From assembly GCA_941918925.1 (NCBI GenBank), contig OW799233.1:43204275-43268274 (forward strand): DNA of 64,000 nt. Direction: 5' to 3'. The notes below the pieces were generated by a model. It was not told the origin of the DNA, searched no databases, and worked only from the letters and a program-made list of their open reading frames with translations. Below are positions 44,580 to 56,066 of this stretch, piece after piece (within the stretch, counting starts at the first letter, position 1; the number at the start of each line of letters is the position of its first letter). A program made the translations under genes and the position numbers. This DNA comes from Phyto melanocephala (Eukaryota > Arthropoda > Insecta > Diptera > Rhinophoridae).

Positions 44580-45070
44580 TGGGCGTAAAAGTAGGCGTGT
44601 TAATATAGTTTCTGCTAATAAATACAGCTGAGATATTTCAAAATAGTCTTTTATTCTTACAAAATCTTTATTCACAGAGGAATTATATGAATTAAAGATA
44701 AACCGTTATATGGATGGTAGTCGTTAAAGAGGGCGTGTCACATAAATATGACACTGACTAGAAGGATAGATGTAGCAAATTTCATCATCATACCTCTAAT
44801 TTTGTCGGTTTTATGGGCTTTTAAATTTCATTACCAGTAGATAACGTGAAAAATGGGCGTTATAGTAGGCGTGTCAAAGTTGTTTCTGCTAATGAATACA
44901 ACTTAGATATTTCAATATAGTCCTTTATTATTCCAAAATTTTTATTTATGGAGAAATTATATGAATTTGAGATAAAACGTTATATGGGAGGTGGGCGTAA
45001 AAGTGAACGTGTCACATTTATTTTTAGTTAGAACAAAGCCTTTGACCAAAAAGCAATGCTTGCGAAACTT
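44580..45070. repeat. two-unit 274-bp tandem repeat
   Basis: GTAGGCGTGT followed by GTTTCTGCTAAT starts at 44591 and again at 44865, with aligned blocks (CAGTCCTTTATT-like, GAATTATATGAATT-like) in between. A partial third GTGGGCGTAAAAGTGAACG appears near 44990. Confidence 0.6.
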
Positions 45071-45588
45071 CGGAATCGTTCATCTAATTTTGTCAGTTTT
45101 ATTAGGTTTTAAATTTTAAATATAACAAAAAATACGGATGGACATAGCTAAATCGTTATAAAAAAAAACCCCGATTCAGAATTTATATACTTTATGCGGT
45201 CTAAAATGGATATTTTGATACAAAATCGTACAACATTATATTAGACGAAAAATTCATGACAAGCATAATTTTTCCAATTTATAAAAAAGGTGACAAAGAA
45301 ATTGTAAATAACTATCGAGGAATATCTTTTATGAATGCAATTGCAAAAATTTTCATGGGCATACTAAAAAAAGACTAACTTTATGGTTGAACAAACATAA
45401 CATTCTAACAGAGTTCCAAGCAGGATTCAGAGAAGATTATTCAACAGTCGACAATTTATATACATTAGTAGCAATTGCTCACCTTAAGTTTAAAGAAAAG
45501 AAAAAACTATATGCTTTTTTTTGTAGACTTCAGAGCAGCTTTTGAAAAAGTGTCAAGAAAATCACTTATTTACAAACTTTATAGTACT

Positions 45589-46399
45589 CAAGGCGAATTC
45601 AATAAGGTGAACTCGTCGTTAAAACAACTACAAAGTTGAAAAATACAAACGTGTATTTTGTTAGTGTAAAATAAATTGGGGTCTTTCGCAGATGTGGAAA
45701 GCTTTCTGATTGCCATTCACTTGGGAATGGCCAGAAGTGATTCATTTGTTGAAATTCCCAAGCAACTCACACTTCCGGTTTAAAACCAAGTATCCCCTGG
45801 AAATGTCGCTCAGACACCGTCTGTCGATAGCTAACGTGAGAAGGCGACAGTTTGAGTAGCCTGACCGGCAGGGTAACACCAATGCGTCTCAGGTAATTAG
45901 GTGGCAGACAGTATCCCAAATTAGTCACTGAAGCTCAGCTGTTTATCTGCCGTTTAAACGGCGCACCTGCCTAGAGGTTGTTGGCAGCCCCAACGCTAGG
46001 ATCGGACGCTTTGGCCCAATCAGTCAATCGTCTAAAACAAACCGATTACAGAAACGTCAACAAATGAAAATAATAACTCTCCCTCATCGATGACGACCTA
46101 CCGCTTTAAACTAAGGATAATGATTGGAACATGGAATGTTCATGGAACCAAGCCAAAGCACTGGCCGAAAATCGCAATAGATGGAAAGAATTCGTTGACG
46201 CCCTATGTTCAACAAAATGAACTTTCGTATAATTATTTTATCATTACTTTTTTATTTCTTTGTAGTGATTAATATTTATTATGAGTAAAGGCTTAAATAA
46301 TAATAAAATAAAACGATATCTCAAAAATACACAAAAATTTGACAAGTGGTCCCTAGAATTAGTCAACAGCTGATGATCAGCTGATCTAATTCGCCTTTG
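45589..46399. mobile_element. hAT-like element of the CAAGGCGAATTC family carrying LINE pieces
   Basis: Left end CAAGGCGAATTCAATAAGG; right end, inverted, CAAAGGCGAATTAGATC. A perfect 8-bp duplication ATAGTACT lies at 45581-45588 and 46400-46407, inside the reverse transcriptase described above. The interior is GC-richer than its neighbours and contains retrotransposon-like sequence (see 46090-46225). Confidence 0.85.
46090..46225 (+). pseudogene. joined head and tail of another non-LTR element
   Basis: One frame reads FKLRIMIGTWNVHG, like the opening of an endonuclease domain. Directly after it another frame reads QALAENRNRWKEFVDALCST and a stop, like the extreme C-terminus of non-LTR polymerase ORFs. 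The middle of the element appears deleted. The GC-richer segment before it (45660-46085) may be its 5' UTR. The call depends on two short motifs. Confidence 0.45.
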
Positions 46400-48590
46400 A
46401 TAGTACTGGAGTCTCAACAAAAATGAATAAAATTATTGAAACTATATATGTATAGTCATACCAAATTTAAAGTCTGGAATGAAGAAAAAGTGTCTGATGA
46501 ATTTGATACAGGTTCCGGAGTGAAACAAGGATGTTTGCTTAATCCAACTCTTTTTTCTATATTTCTCAATGACTTGCATTCATTTATAGGGGGTGCAGTA
46601 AATGTGTGTTCAACGCATATTCGGTTATTAATGTATGCAAATGATGTTGTAGTTCTAGCTGACGATATCGTAACAATGCAAAATATAACTAATAAACTTG
46701 AGAGCTACTGTAAAATGTGGAATCTGGAAGTAAATCTCAGCAAATCAGAAATAATGATATTTAGAAGAGGAGGCAGCAGAATTTTTAAATGTGAAAAATT
46801 GATATTTAATGGAGCGCCTGTAAGAGTCGTAAATGAGTACACGTATTTGGGTGTTACATTGACAAAAAAAAAACGTCATTTAGAAAGCACTTAGAAAAGA
46901 GTAACTTGTCGGCAAAGAACTGCATAAACGTAACGTGGAAATATTTTCTAGCCAAAAGAGATATAGGTCTTAATGCAAAATGGAACTTGTTTAAATGAAT
47001 ATGCCGTGCTATACAAACGTATGGTGCACAAATATGGGGTTTTGCGTTATTTGAACACGTAGATAAGCTACAACGATATTTTGCTAAAAAAAACTTTTGA
47101 AATTGCCACCATTTACACCCACATATGCTTTGATGTTAGAAACAGGTATGGAAAATAATTACATTTACACACCCGACCTACACCTCCGATATATCATAAA
47201 AACGTAAAATGAATACGATAATAATCGATTACCAAACCAGCTTACAAAACATGTAATACAGAAAGGAACGTATTGGTATGAGCACATTGACTCGTTGTCT
47301 AGAGACGTTAACGCAACTGGAATATCACAATGCGTAACAAGAGAAAGTTGAGAACTTCTGCGAAGCAATATTATTACTGGCCTTAAAATAAAGGAGATGG
47401 AATTGTACTTACATAAGGCAGCTAGTACAAGTTGTTTTTATTCAAAACTGAAGCACATAGAGCCGCAATCTTATTTGGAAATTAGAAACATGACAGAATT
47501 AAGTTATATATTCAAGGCTAGATGTGATTTAATTGAGTTGAATGGTACAAGGTTTCAGCAAAACAGACCCCGCATATGCTCCTTATGCAATCTTAACGAA
47601 ACCGAAAACATTCTGCATTTTATAGCCAAATGGCCTTTATTAGGACAAATAAGATTCCAAAACTTAAAAAAAAACTATCTTAACAGAAAATGAGTTGATT
47701 AATATTCTAAATGGTAAAGACAATCTTAAATATTTATCCCGCTATATTATAAATGCGATTGGCTGCAGAAAGATATTAATAACTGAATTTAATTATTAAT
47801 TTTTATGTAATATAAAACAATATTTGTTGTCATGTCATAGTCGTATGTTCAATTTTGATTACTTGAAATGAATTCAAAATAAAGAACAATTAACTAACTA
47901 ACTATGGATATTTCGATGTGTTACAAGCGGAATGACAAAATGAATATACCCCCACACCATTTTTTTGGTGGCGGGTATAGAAAGGGTATATAAGTGCTTG
48001 TGAAATTTCTACAATTTTCATTTCCGACCCCATTAAGTATATTTTGAATATATAATTTGAATTGGGGATTTCTATTAAAATTACTTAATGGGTTAAATGT
48101 GGAACACCCTATTTATATACAAATGCTATGCATACCGTGTAAATTAATTTTAATAGAAATTGTTAGAATTTTATTTTCCCAAATTATATAGTGGATAATT
48201 TATAGCTTTAACTAATAATAAGAGTTTGAAATAGTAATAATAATAATAAGAGTTGTTAATGGAAGGAGAAGAAGGAAAACTATGTACTTATGTATTCAGA
48301 TATTTATATGCTATTTTTGTTTTCAAAAGAGAGAAGAGTGAAATTCGGATGAGTTGCAATAGGAAGACACATATGTACATACAGACATATATATGTACGT
48401 GTGTAGTTAATTGGAAATTGTGTTTAAATTTAATTTGTACAAAAGTTATATTCTGCTTAATAACTTTAATTTTTCCAACATTCTTAGTATGGATACGAGG
48501 TTTGCCTTATATATTTTGGGATTGGGCAACGCCAGCGCTACAATTTGGCAACTGACGTTCCTATAGTAAAGTTTGACATTGTTAACAATA

Positions 48591-49228
48591 GGTCTGTCTG
48601 CGTACACATATTTTGCATCATTTTATGCAAAATGTTACAAAATCTTGCAAAATGTTGTCTGCGTACTCAAAATCTCTTGCAGCGAGAGAGCAAAAAAGAA
48701 AATTTTTTGACAGTTGGAAGTTGAGAACTTGCAAAATGTTGTTGGAGAAATTTCTTCTTGCAAGATTTTGCAACTAGTTTGAACAGCTGTTTTTATTTAT
48801 TAATTATGAAAAAATTTTCGTGAAACGAAAATAAAAATTGAAATTTAACAATGGCAGAGGTAAGTAGTTAGAATTGTGCTGATTTTTAACGTTTATAAAA
48901 TATTATAATAAACAACATTTTACTTCATGCAAGAAAAGTTCAAATATACAGTGTGACCGTAATGTAAGTGGATTGGAGATGGCAGAACAGATAAAATTAG
49001 CATTTTTTAATTTACCGCGAGAATTCACTTTCGCGTACACATATGCTAAAACTCTTTTGCTTTGTAATTTCAATTGTTTACACACCGATTAGCTGTTTTC
49101 TTGCAAAATTTTACTGGATACTGTCTGCGTACTTTTTTATATATTTTTAGCCGCCAGAGTGAAATTGGTCTTACTCTCCCAAAAAAATTTACTGAGTATT
49201 TGCTACTGGAAAAGTACGCAGACAGACC
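48591..49228. mobile_element. MITE with GGTCTGTCTGCGTAC termini
   Basis: GGTCTGTCTGCGTAC at the left pairs with GTACGCAGACAGACC at the right, flanked by TA (48589-48590, 49229-49230). Internal TGTCTGCGTACT words at about 48656 and 49122 repeat the tip. It appears to sit in the 5' untranslated part of the mariner remnant that follows. Confidence 0.8.
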
Positions 49229-49254
49229 TAATATACGTACTCAGAATGTTTTGA

Positions 49255-49725
49255 CGCACGAACGCTATTTGTGTAAAATTCATGTCCGCAAAAAATTTAA
49301 ATTTAATCGTGAACATTTTCGTGCGATTATTTTCTACAACTTTCGACGTGGAATTAATTAACAGTACATCGAGAAACTCATTATAAATTTCTAGGGATGA
49401 GGCACCATCAATGACCAGTCTTTATGGATGGTTTACTGAATTCAATCGTGCCCGTAGGTCACTCAACGACGAGTTTCGTGAAGGTCGTTTAAAATCGTTT
49501 GTTGTTCCAATAAATGTTAATTCTGTGCGTGAAATGATACTGCGAGATCGTCATGTAACTCATTGTGAGATTGAGGCAACCTAAAATATTAGTGGGACCA
49601 GCAAACATTCAATATTGCCTGAACATTTGGTTGTAGAAAGATTTATTCACGTTGGATCGCACATAACTTGACAACTGTGTAAAAAAGGCTCGACTCAATT
49701 AGTCGCAAAAATGCTAAAAAAATAC
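49255..49725 (+). pseudogene. mariner transposase N-terminal half
   Basis: From about 49300: FRAIIFYNFRRGIN, a stop, then DEAPSMTSLYGWFTEFNRAR, RSLNDEFREGRLKSFVVP, VREMILRDRHVTHCEIEAT, ISGTSKHSILPEHLVV and KKGSTQLVAKMLKKYD. This is the paired helix-turn-helix DNA-binding half of a mariner (DD34D type) transposase, with several stops and frame slips. It stops at KMLKKYD, just before the first catalytic motif would be expected. Confidence 0.8.
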
Positions 49726-49932
49726 GATAACCTTTTCGGTTGTGACGGTAAGGTTTTAGTGCATCGTAAGCCCAATACAGAGTTGGAGGAAAGAAGTATG
49801 GTACCCATCGAAAAACACGGTGGTGGTGGTGTTATGGTCTGGGAGTGTATGGCGGCATCAGGTGTGGGCAATTTAACATTTTTAGATGGGATAATAAATC
49901 ATCGTAATATACACACACTGCTTCAAATTTAA
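49726..49932 (+). pseudogene. Tc1-like transposase middle fragment fused to the mariner half
   Basis: In frame with the mariner LKKYD, the reading continues NLFGCDGKVLVHRKPN, then MVPIEKHGGGGVMVWECM and AASGVGNLTFLDGIINHRN. This is the Tc1-type segment that follows the first catalytic Asp (FGSDG...W-KP ... KHGGG-VMVWG). It ends in a stop at 49930-49932. Two transposase families therefore meet at about 49722-49730. Confidence 0.78.
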
Positions 49933-50123
49933 TGAGATTTCTTTATTACACACAAGCATACGTTTTGCGCATGTGTAAGTATCAAATTTTAATAAGATTA
50001 AGATTGTGCACTTTTGCAGGAAAATTTTGTTTTAAATGTTATTTTTTTTTTTAAGTTGGTTGTATAATGTGAGCTTAAACTGCGTAACATAAGATCGACT
50101 TGTCTATTATTATACTTATAAGA

Positions 50124-50510
50124 CTAGCCAATCCCAGCGTGCGTTGCTACGCCCCTTAATGAATAAAAATACATTCTAAATTTTAATTGAATATATTAAA
50201 AATAATATTTTATTGATTTTTATTGTAATGCAAGTGGGTATACAATATTTCTGGTTTTTCCATTTGCAAATTTTTTGGTGTTCCCACTCTGGAGCATGCG
50301 ACGTACAGCTGGCCATGTGAAAAGCATGGATTTTCCAAATTCAATTCTGCAATACGCAGAGATTGTCCTTGTGCTTTGTTGATTGTAATAGCGAAGGCAA
50401 GGCTAACTGGAAACTGTAGTCGCTTGAATTTGAAAGGCAATTCGGTGGGAACCATTGGAATGCGTGGAAATAGCTGAAAATAATATCTTATTTTTAATGG
50501 GCGTGGCACT
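50124..50510 (-). pseudogene. Helitron helicase C-terminal remnant and CTAG end, copy 2
   Basis: The minus strand encodes LFPRIPMVPTELPFKFKRLQ, FPVSLAFAITINKAQGQSL, RIAELNLENPCFSHGQ and LYVACSRVGTPKNL. About 14 bp are then missing relative to copy 1, which shifts the frame of the final NIVYPLALQ. The 3' end GCACGCTGGGATTGGCTAG is at 50124 on the minus strand, followed by T. The single 122-bp type unit at 50505-50640 lies on its 5' side. Confidence 0.8.
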
Positions 50511-50740
50511 GCCCATTATTCTTATTACGAAATTATATAGTCATAACAGTTCAAAATGTGAGCAAATTCAGTCAAATGCAAGAAGCTAAAAATTATAACT
50601 TTTTTTTTATGGGCGTGTCCCTCCCATTTTTTTACCACCCATAAACACTCCCTGGAATATGTACAACAACTTGCCAAAGTTTGAGTCCGATCGGCTTTAC
50701 GGTTTCGGAGTCTATAGCTAACACACACACACACAGAGTT

Positions 50741-50822
50741 TCACTTTTATATAGATAGATAGATAAATAGATAGATAGAAAGATAGATAGATATACTTAA
50801 AATCTATCTATAGATAGATATA
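50741..50822. repeat. GATA microsatellite
   Basis: Tandem TAGA/GATA units with a few substitutions, flanked on the left by an ACAC run at 50722-50735. Confidence 0.9.
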
Positions 50823-50829
50823 ACTCATA

Positions 50830-52518
50830 CGCATTGTTAAAAAAAGTATTTGTTACTTGTTGTAATTTCACATGTATTGTATTTTATTAAATTACTGTGT
50901 GTAACATTTCATTTTTTTTAATGAAAAAAATCCTTAAAAGTCGTATTTCTCTTGTTGTTCACAAAATTAAAATCTGCCCTTAACTCTAAGAAACTTTTCA
51001 GAAGAAACCATAGGTCTAAAATCAAATCCTTTTATGCGCAAATCCACTTAAACATTTGAATAGACACTAATGACGAAAATGGAAAATTTTAAATATTATT
51101 GAAAAAATCAATTTTTTGTAAAGAAATGTTAGTAAAGACCAAGCAACTAGCTTTCAAATATCGTTTTAAAACTCAAAATCGGTTAAAAAAGATGGGGCGT
51201 TACAATTATTTGAATGTGCCAGTCGCAAAAATTACACTCTGTAGCACAGTTTGCATTCAAAAAGTGCACTTTAGTATTGTAACGGTTCGAATTTCTTTGT
51301 TGCCTAAATTCATTTTAAAATGAAAACATCAGCAATGTCCAACGATTTGAAACGGGATGTGTTTTCAATTAATGGTGGGTAAAATTTTTTATATTTGTCG
51401 TGAACTGAATCTACCAAGTAACAGTGATGCTTTAAAATAATTTTTTTTATAGGTGATCGTTAGAAAATTAAAAATAGAAAACACTCTTATGAAAGTCTTC
51501 AAAAGTTGCTAAGAAAAGTTTTTATTGTAAAAGTCTGTGCACCAATATACTTTAATATTAAGTTCTATAACTCAGTTATATATGGCAGTTCATTACTTTT
51601 TAACAAATTTATACGGTCAACTCAATTTTTACCATATGATCCAAGAGGAATTGTAAATCAATCCAAAATAACGCATTTTTCGCTTATCTCGAAAACATTT
51701 TAAAAACGATGTTTTTTGATGACAGAGCCATAAACAGTTTTTGCATTATCGTGACCAGCTGTATGACCCAACTAAACTAAGGGCTTATAAGAAGCATTCA
51801 ATTAATTTCGACTGCACAGATTATGCGAATTTGATTGACTTAGCTATTGACAGAATATTATTGGAGCCTCTATTTTTTTAAGCATTTTATACCTACACTA
51901 GATAGATTAAATATACTGTGATTATCCACCACTGCCTGACCCAGAAATTCCGTCACTTATTTAAGGAATTGAACGATATGTGCAACTGCTGCTGTTATGG
52001 TAGTGACTATAGAAAGTCGCACCAGATTAACGCGATTGGAAAGTTAAAAAAGTTTCAAAATCTAAATTAACTTCCTTAAATTGAGAGTACTTTTGTCTAA
52101 TTTGTTTCATCTGTTTGAAATACATTTCTAGCAGTCATTCTTACATTGTATTTTAAATGTCGTACATACATACAAAATACAATATTTTATTATCGTTTGT
52201 AACTTTTCAAATGATGTGATAGTGTTTTTTTAATACAGCTTTATATAAAGTTTATAGAATAATGAGAGTAGAAAATCTTTAGGTCGATTTGCTCAGGACA
52301 GTATTTGATCAGAGACCCAGAATTTCACGTGATTACGTTTATGCTATACGATTTTTGAGAAAAAAAAAATAGACCTAACCGAATGTTTATATGTATTTAT
52401 AACCAAGTATATCTTAAAAAAAATAACCCTTTTAGCAATTTTAATTAAACATTTCTTAACTTTACTATTCACCCAATATCAACTAATGTAAGAAAACTTG
52501 GTTTTCCTCAACACATTA
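50830..52518. other. no gene or element recognised
   Basis: AT-rich sequence. Short frames at 51099-51323 and 51506-51703 lack family marks and are likely chance. Confidence 0.45.
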
Positions 52519-52899
52519 GGCCAATTCAAAGTAAACTCTCATATTGTACTATGTCATATAATTCATATTAATATGACTAGTGACTTTGAACACCTTTTGT
52601 TAACTAATTATGTATTTATTACAAAAAAGAAGACAGAGATGACGCTGTTAAAAATTGTATGTATACAGGAAAGAAGAAAATAGAAAATATTCTCTCTGAG
52701 AGGTGAGAAGCGAAGAAATTCTCTCTGAGAGACAGTATGGTTAAAAGTATAACATAAACAATTTCTTATACATAGGAAACAAATGTGTAAAGTCTTATTA
52801 TTTTTTTTGTATGGAAATTACTAACAAAAATTTTAAGCATGCATAAAATAATATGAAATAGTACAAATACGACTGATATGCAACCACTTTGAATTGGCC
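52519..52899 (-). mobile_element. 381-bp MITE, GGCCAATTCAAAGT termini, copy 2
   Basis: The same length and termini as 19454-19834, in inverse orientation, with high similarity throughout. The flanks CATTA and CATTG suggest a decayed 5-bp duplication. Confidence 0.8.
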
Positions 52900-54302
52900 C
52901 ATTGTGAAGATCTCTTAATATGAATGTGTAAATCCATATGTGTTTATGTGCGTTTGAATGAATGTGCTGTTAGTTGTTTTTGTTTTCTCAAACTAACTGC
53001 AGTGCACATACATAGTTGTAGTAGTGGTACAAGTAGGACTCTTTTAATATAAACATATTATTGTCATAAATTATAAACATGTACAATTAATAAGTATGTA
53101 GTATTTTGCTCTCAGATATACAAACTCTTACAAACATACATACATACAAATAATATACAAACAGTATTTTAGTCTTTGTTTTTTTTTTCTCATCCGTGTT
53201 AAACGATAACAGTATTAGAATGTTTGTAAACTCACTCTCATCTTAGTAAAACAAAATAACGGTGTTTTATATGTTTTGTATACCTATGTAAGCGGCTGTT
53301 TGTACATACATACATATGTAGGTAGTAGATGTTTTTATTTGTTTTTCTTATCATTTTTATTCGTGTTGTAACTATTTATTACTTACCTGTCAACAAGAAA
53401 AAAAAAAAATACAAAAATAAAATTAAACTGTAAGAGAGTTTAATAGAGGGTGTAAGCGAAAATAGATAAATTATTTTTGTGCAAAAAATTTTTTTTTTAA
53501 TTTTTTTTTATTTATGTTGAAAAATACACATTTAAGTTTAAAGTATATAAATATGTATATATGTATGTATATTTTCTTGATATGTTCATACTTATATATG
53601 TACTGTATATTTAATTTTTTTTTTTATCAAATATAAATATGTATGTATGTATATATAAATAAAAGATATCATTAGCAATAGTTTTTGGCGTCAAACAGAC
53701 TGATAGTTTTATACATACATATGTATATTATGAGTACATATATTTATGTGTGTAGGATTTTCTTTTCTCAACTAAAATAATGTTCTTAAGGAAAATTATA
53801 TTATACACATTAAAAAAAAAACTTCATGCATTTTTATACAAAATTTATAAAGCTTTATATTAGTTTACATGCATACGAGGGTAAGTTCTTATGTGTGAAC
53901 TACAATCAATAATAGAACAACTGCCATGAATTGGGTTAACTTAATTCTTTTAAGTTTTATTTAAATGAGAATATTTATAATTTAGTTGTATAATGTCGGG
54001 AGAACATTTGTATGGGGCCAGGGGAAGCTTAAACTTGCGTTATACGAAATAACAGACGAACATATAAGGGTTCACAGATCAAAACGTAGCTTTTAAGATA
54101 TTTAAAAATATCGTTAAGGCGATAATTTTATCAGAAAAGAATAAAAAACCTTTTTTGCCGCATACATATTTTTTCAGATCAAATTTATTTTTCTGTGAAG
54201 GAAGAGTAAAATTTAGATTTTTTCCAATAGAACATAGCCCAATTGACAATGGAATGAAAAATGATTTTCTAAAAAATCAAATAGGCATGTTTTGTTGTAC
54301 GA
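52900..54302. other. microsatellite-rich gene-free DNA
   Basis: Multiple ACAT and GTAT runs (for example 53135-53155, 53300-53320, 53555-53575, 53640-53655) and poly-T tracts. No gene seen. A block near 53983-54036 (GTTGTATAATGT ... GCTTAAACTTGCGT) resembles 50060-50090. Confidence 0.5.
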
Positions 54303-55069
54303 CTTTTTATACCCTTCACACAGTGAAAAAGGGTATACATATATAGGTTTGTCATTCCGTGTGAAATTTCTACAATTTTCATTTCCGACCCCATAAAGTC
54401 GGAAAGCTTATGAATAGGGGAGTCGATTAAGCTCTGTTAGTCTGCCCGTCTGTCCGTGTGCATGTTGAAATCAACTTTTTGAAGCCCCCGATATCGCATG
54501 GACCCGGGTGAGGTATTAAAATATCAGAAATATTCGGGAGTATATCGGTATTGAAAATCAGAAACATCGGTTCATAAACAACTGAGATATGAGCAAAAAC
54601 CCACGACCACCTCGATTTTTTTTTCACAAAAACAACATTACAACAACATACATACATACAAACGTGGATACTGGTTAGAGAAAACGTGGCATCCCAGCTG
54701 AGCCAAAAAAAAATTTTTATTTTTTTAATTTTTTTTATTTTTTATTTAATATAATTTTTATATTTTTAATATTTTTTTTTTAATTTCGTTTAATTTTTTT
54801 TTGTTATTTTTTTTGTTTTATATTTATTATATATATTTTAATTATTTTTTTTTAAATTTTTTTTTTTTTATTTATTTATTTTTTTTAACATACATACATA
54901 CGTAAATTTATAATTTTACAATGGGATGTTTTTATATATGTATGTTTTTTATACGTATGTACGTATTTCATATGGGGAATGGTGATACAAACTACTGTTA
55001 TTGCATGACTACACGTTGTGAAGGGTATATAAGATTCGGCATGGCCGAATATAGCACTCTTACTTTTTT
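54303..55069 (+). repeat. mini-me-like repeat copy
   Basis: Starts TTTTTATACCCTTCACACAG and ends GGCATGGCCGAATATAGCAC then TTACTTTT. It has the GTCTGCCCGTCTGTCCGTG run and the GACCCCATAAAG block, as in 40897-41624, and the same internal poly-T block (54710-54890). Confidence 0.75.
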
Positions 55070-55866
55070 AATATCGCTGATTCTAAACTCTGTGTACAAC
55101 CATGGTTTTTGGGTATTACAAGTTCAGCATAAACTCAAAATGCCCTTCCACTTTTATGGTGGTATAGGGTATGAATAGATATAAACGTTTTCTTGTGAAT
55201 TTAAGAATTTTTTTTTTGTAAACAATTTTCTATATTAAATGATAGATGTTTAAATTTATTTAAAATCGATTATATTTTTTACAGCTAATTCTTATCTCTG
55301 TTTTTTTTTGTTTAATTGAGATGACTTCTTAGCTTGCTCTCCTATATTTTTATACAAGTAAAAAAATTATATTTTTCTTTTTGTTTTTTTTTTTTTATTC
55401 TGACAGTTTTATGTGCTTTTTTGAACGAAAAGAATTTCAACCAAAAAAAAAAAAAAACTTTAAGAATCCTTCTATGTGTAAATGTCTGTTTGGGGTCACA
55501 TTTTAACCCCTTTAAGTTCTTTTTTCCATTTACACCAGCTTTTTTTTTCTTCTCCTCTGCTTATGAAAAATTATGCTTAAGTTTCACAACTGTTTTATAA
55601 GTTATTCGTAAGTTATTTCAAAAAAGTTTCTTTAAGACAAGTGTATTTACAAAGTGACAAATAAATTGTGTTAAAGAAATGTATGTATTAAAACTTTATT
55701 TTATTTATTTATGTATGTATGTATTTATGTACGTATATATGTATTTATATGCATTTGAAATTTTGGTTAAGAAAACATCTTTTTTGTTGTTGTTGTTAAA
55801 AAAATAAGTTTATGAATTATTGTGCCACTACAAACCACTTTTGTTAAATTCAAAGAGATTAATTAA
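55070..55866. other. AT-rich DNA up to the assembly gap
   Basis: Poly-T runs and a GTAT microsatellite at about 55710-55750. No gene. No satellite monomer is visible left of the gap, so the array boundary lies within the unsequenced part. Confidence 0.5.
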
Positions 55867-56066
55867 NNNNNNNNNNNNNNNNNNNNNNNNNNNNNNNNNN
55901 NNNNNNNNNNNNNNNNNNNNNNNNNNNNNNNNNNNNNNNNNNNNNNNNNNNNNNNNNNNNNNNNNNNNNNNNNNNNNNNNNNNNNNNNNNNNNNNNNNNN
56001 NNNNNNNNNNNNNNNNNNNNNNNNNNNNNNNNNNNNNNNNNNNNNNNNNNNNNNNNNNNNNNNNNN
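55867..56066. other. assembly gap, 200 Ns
   Basis: Exactly 200 unknown bases separate unique sequence from the satellite array. A round number suggests a placeholder of unknown true size. Confidence 0.99.

Larger units (their letters stand above)
45250..47693 (+). pseudogene. non-LTR reverse transcriptase, interrupted and frameshifted
   Basis: Before the insertion: LNKHNILTEFQAGFREDYST, VDNLYTLVAIAHLKFKEKKK, VDFRAAFEKVSRKSLIYKL. After it: KVWNEEKVSDEF, GVKQGCLLNPTLFSIFLNDL, MYANDVVVLADD, EVNLSKSEIMIF, YTYLGVTLTKK; then many frame breaks and a C-terminal CSLCNLNETENILHF (47397-47693), a Cys/His segment seen at the end of some non-LTR polymerases. The catalytic box is YAND instead of YADD. The clade is uncertain; the GVKQGC motif separates it from the jockey copies in this window. 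Confidence 0.8.
45190..47890 (+). mobile_element. non-LTR retrotransposon copy, split by a hAT-like element
   Basis: Sequence before 45589 and after 46399 forms one reverse-transcriptase reading path, with an 811-bp transposon and its 8-bp target duplication in the middle. It is 5'-truncated. The 3' end lies near 47890 (ATTAACTAACTAACTA). Confidence 0.78.
44335..47970 (-). repeat. mini-me-like repeat copy split by a non-LTR insertion
   Basis: The minus-strand 5' end lies near 47930-47970 (CATTTTGTCATTCCGCTTGT, then AACACATCGAAAT) and the 3' end near 44335. The non-LTR copy at about 45190-47890 lies between them. Pairing the two ends as one element is inference. Confidence 0.45.
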
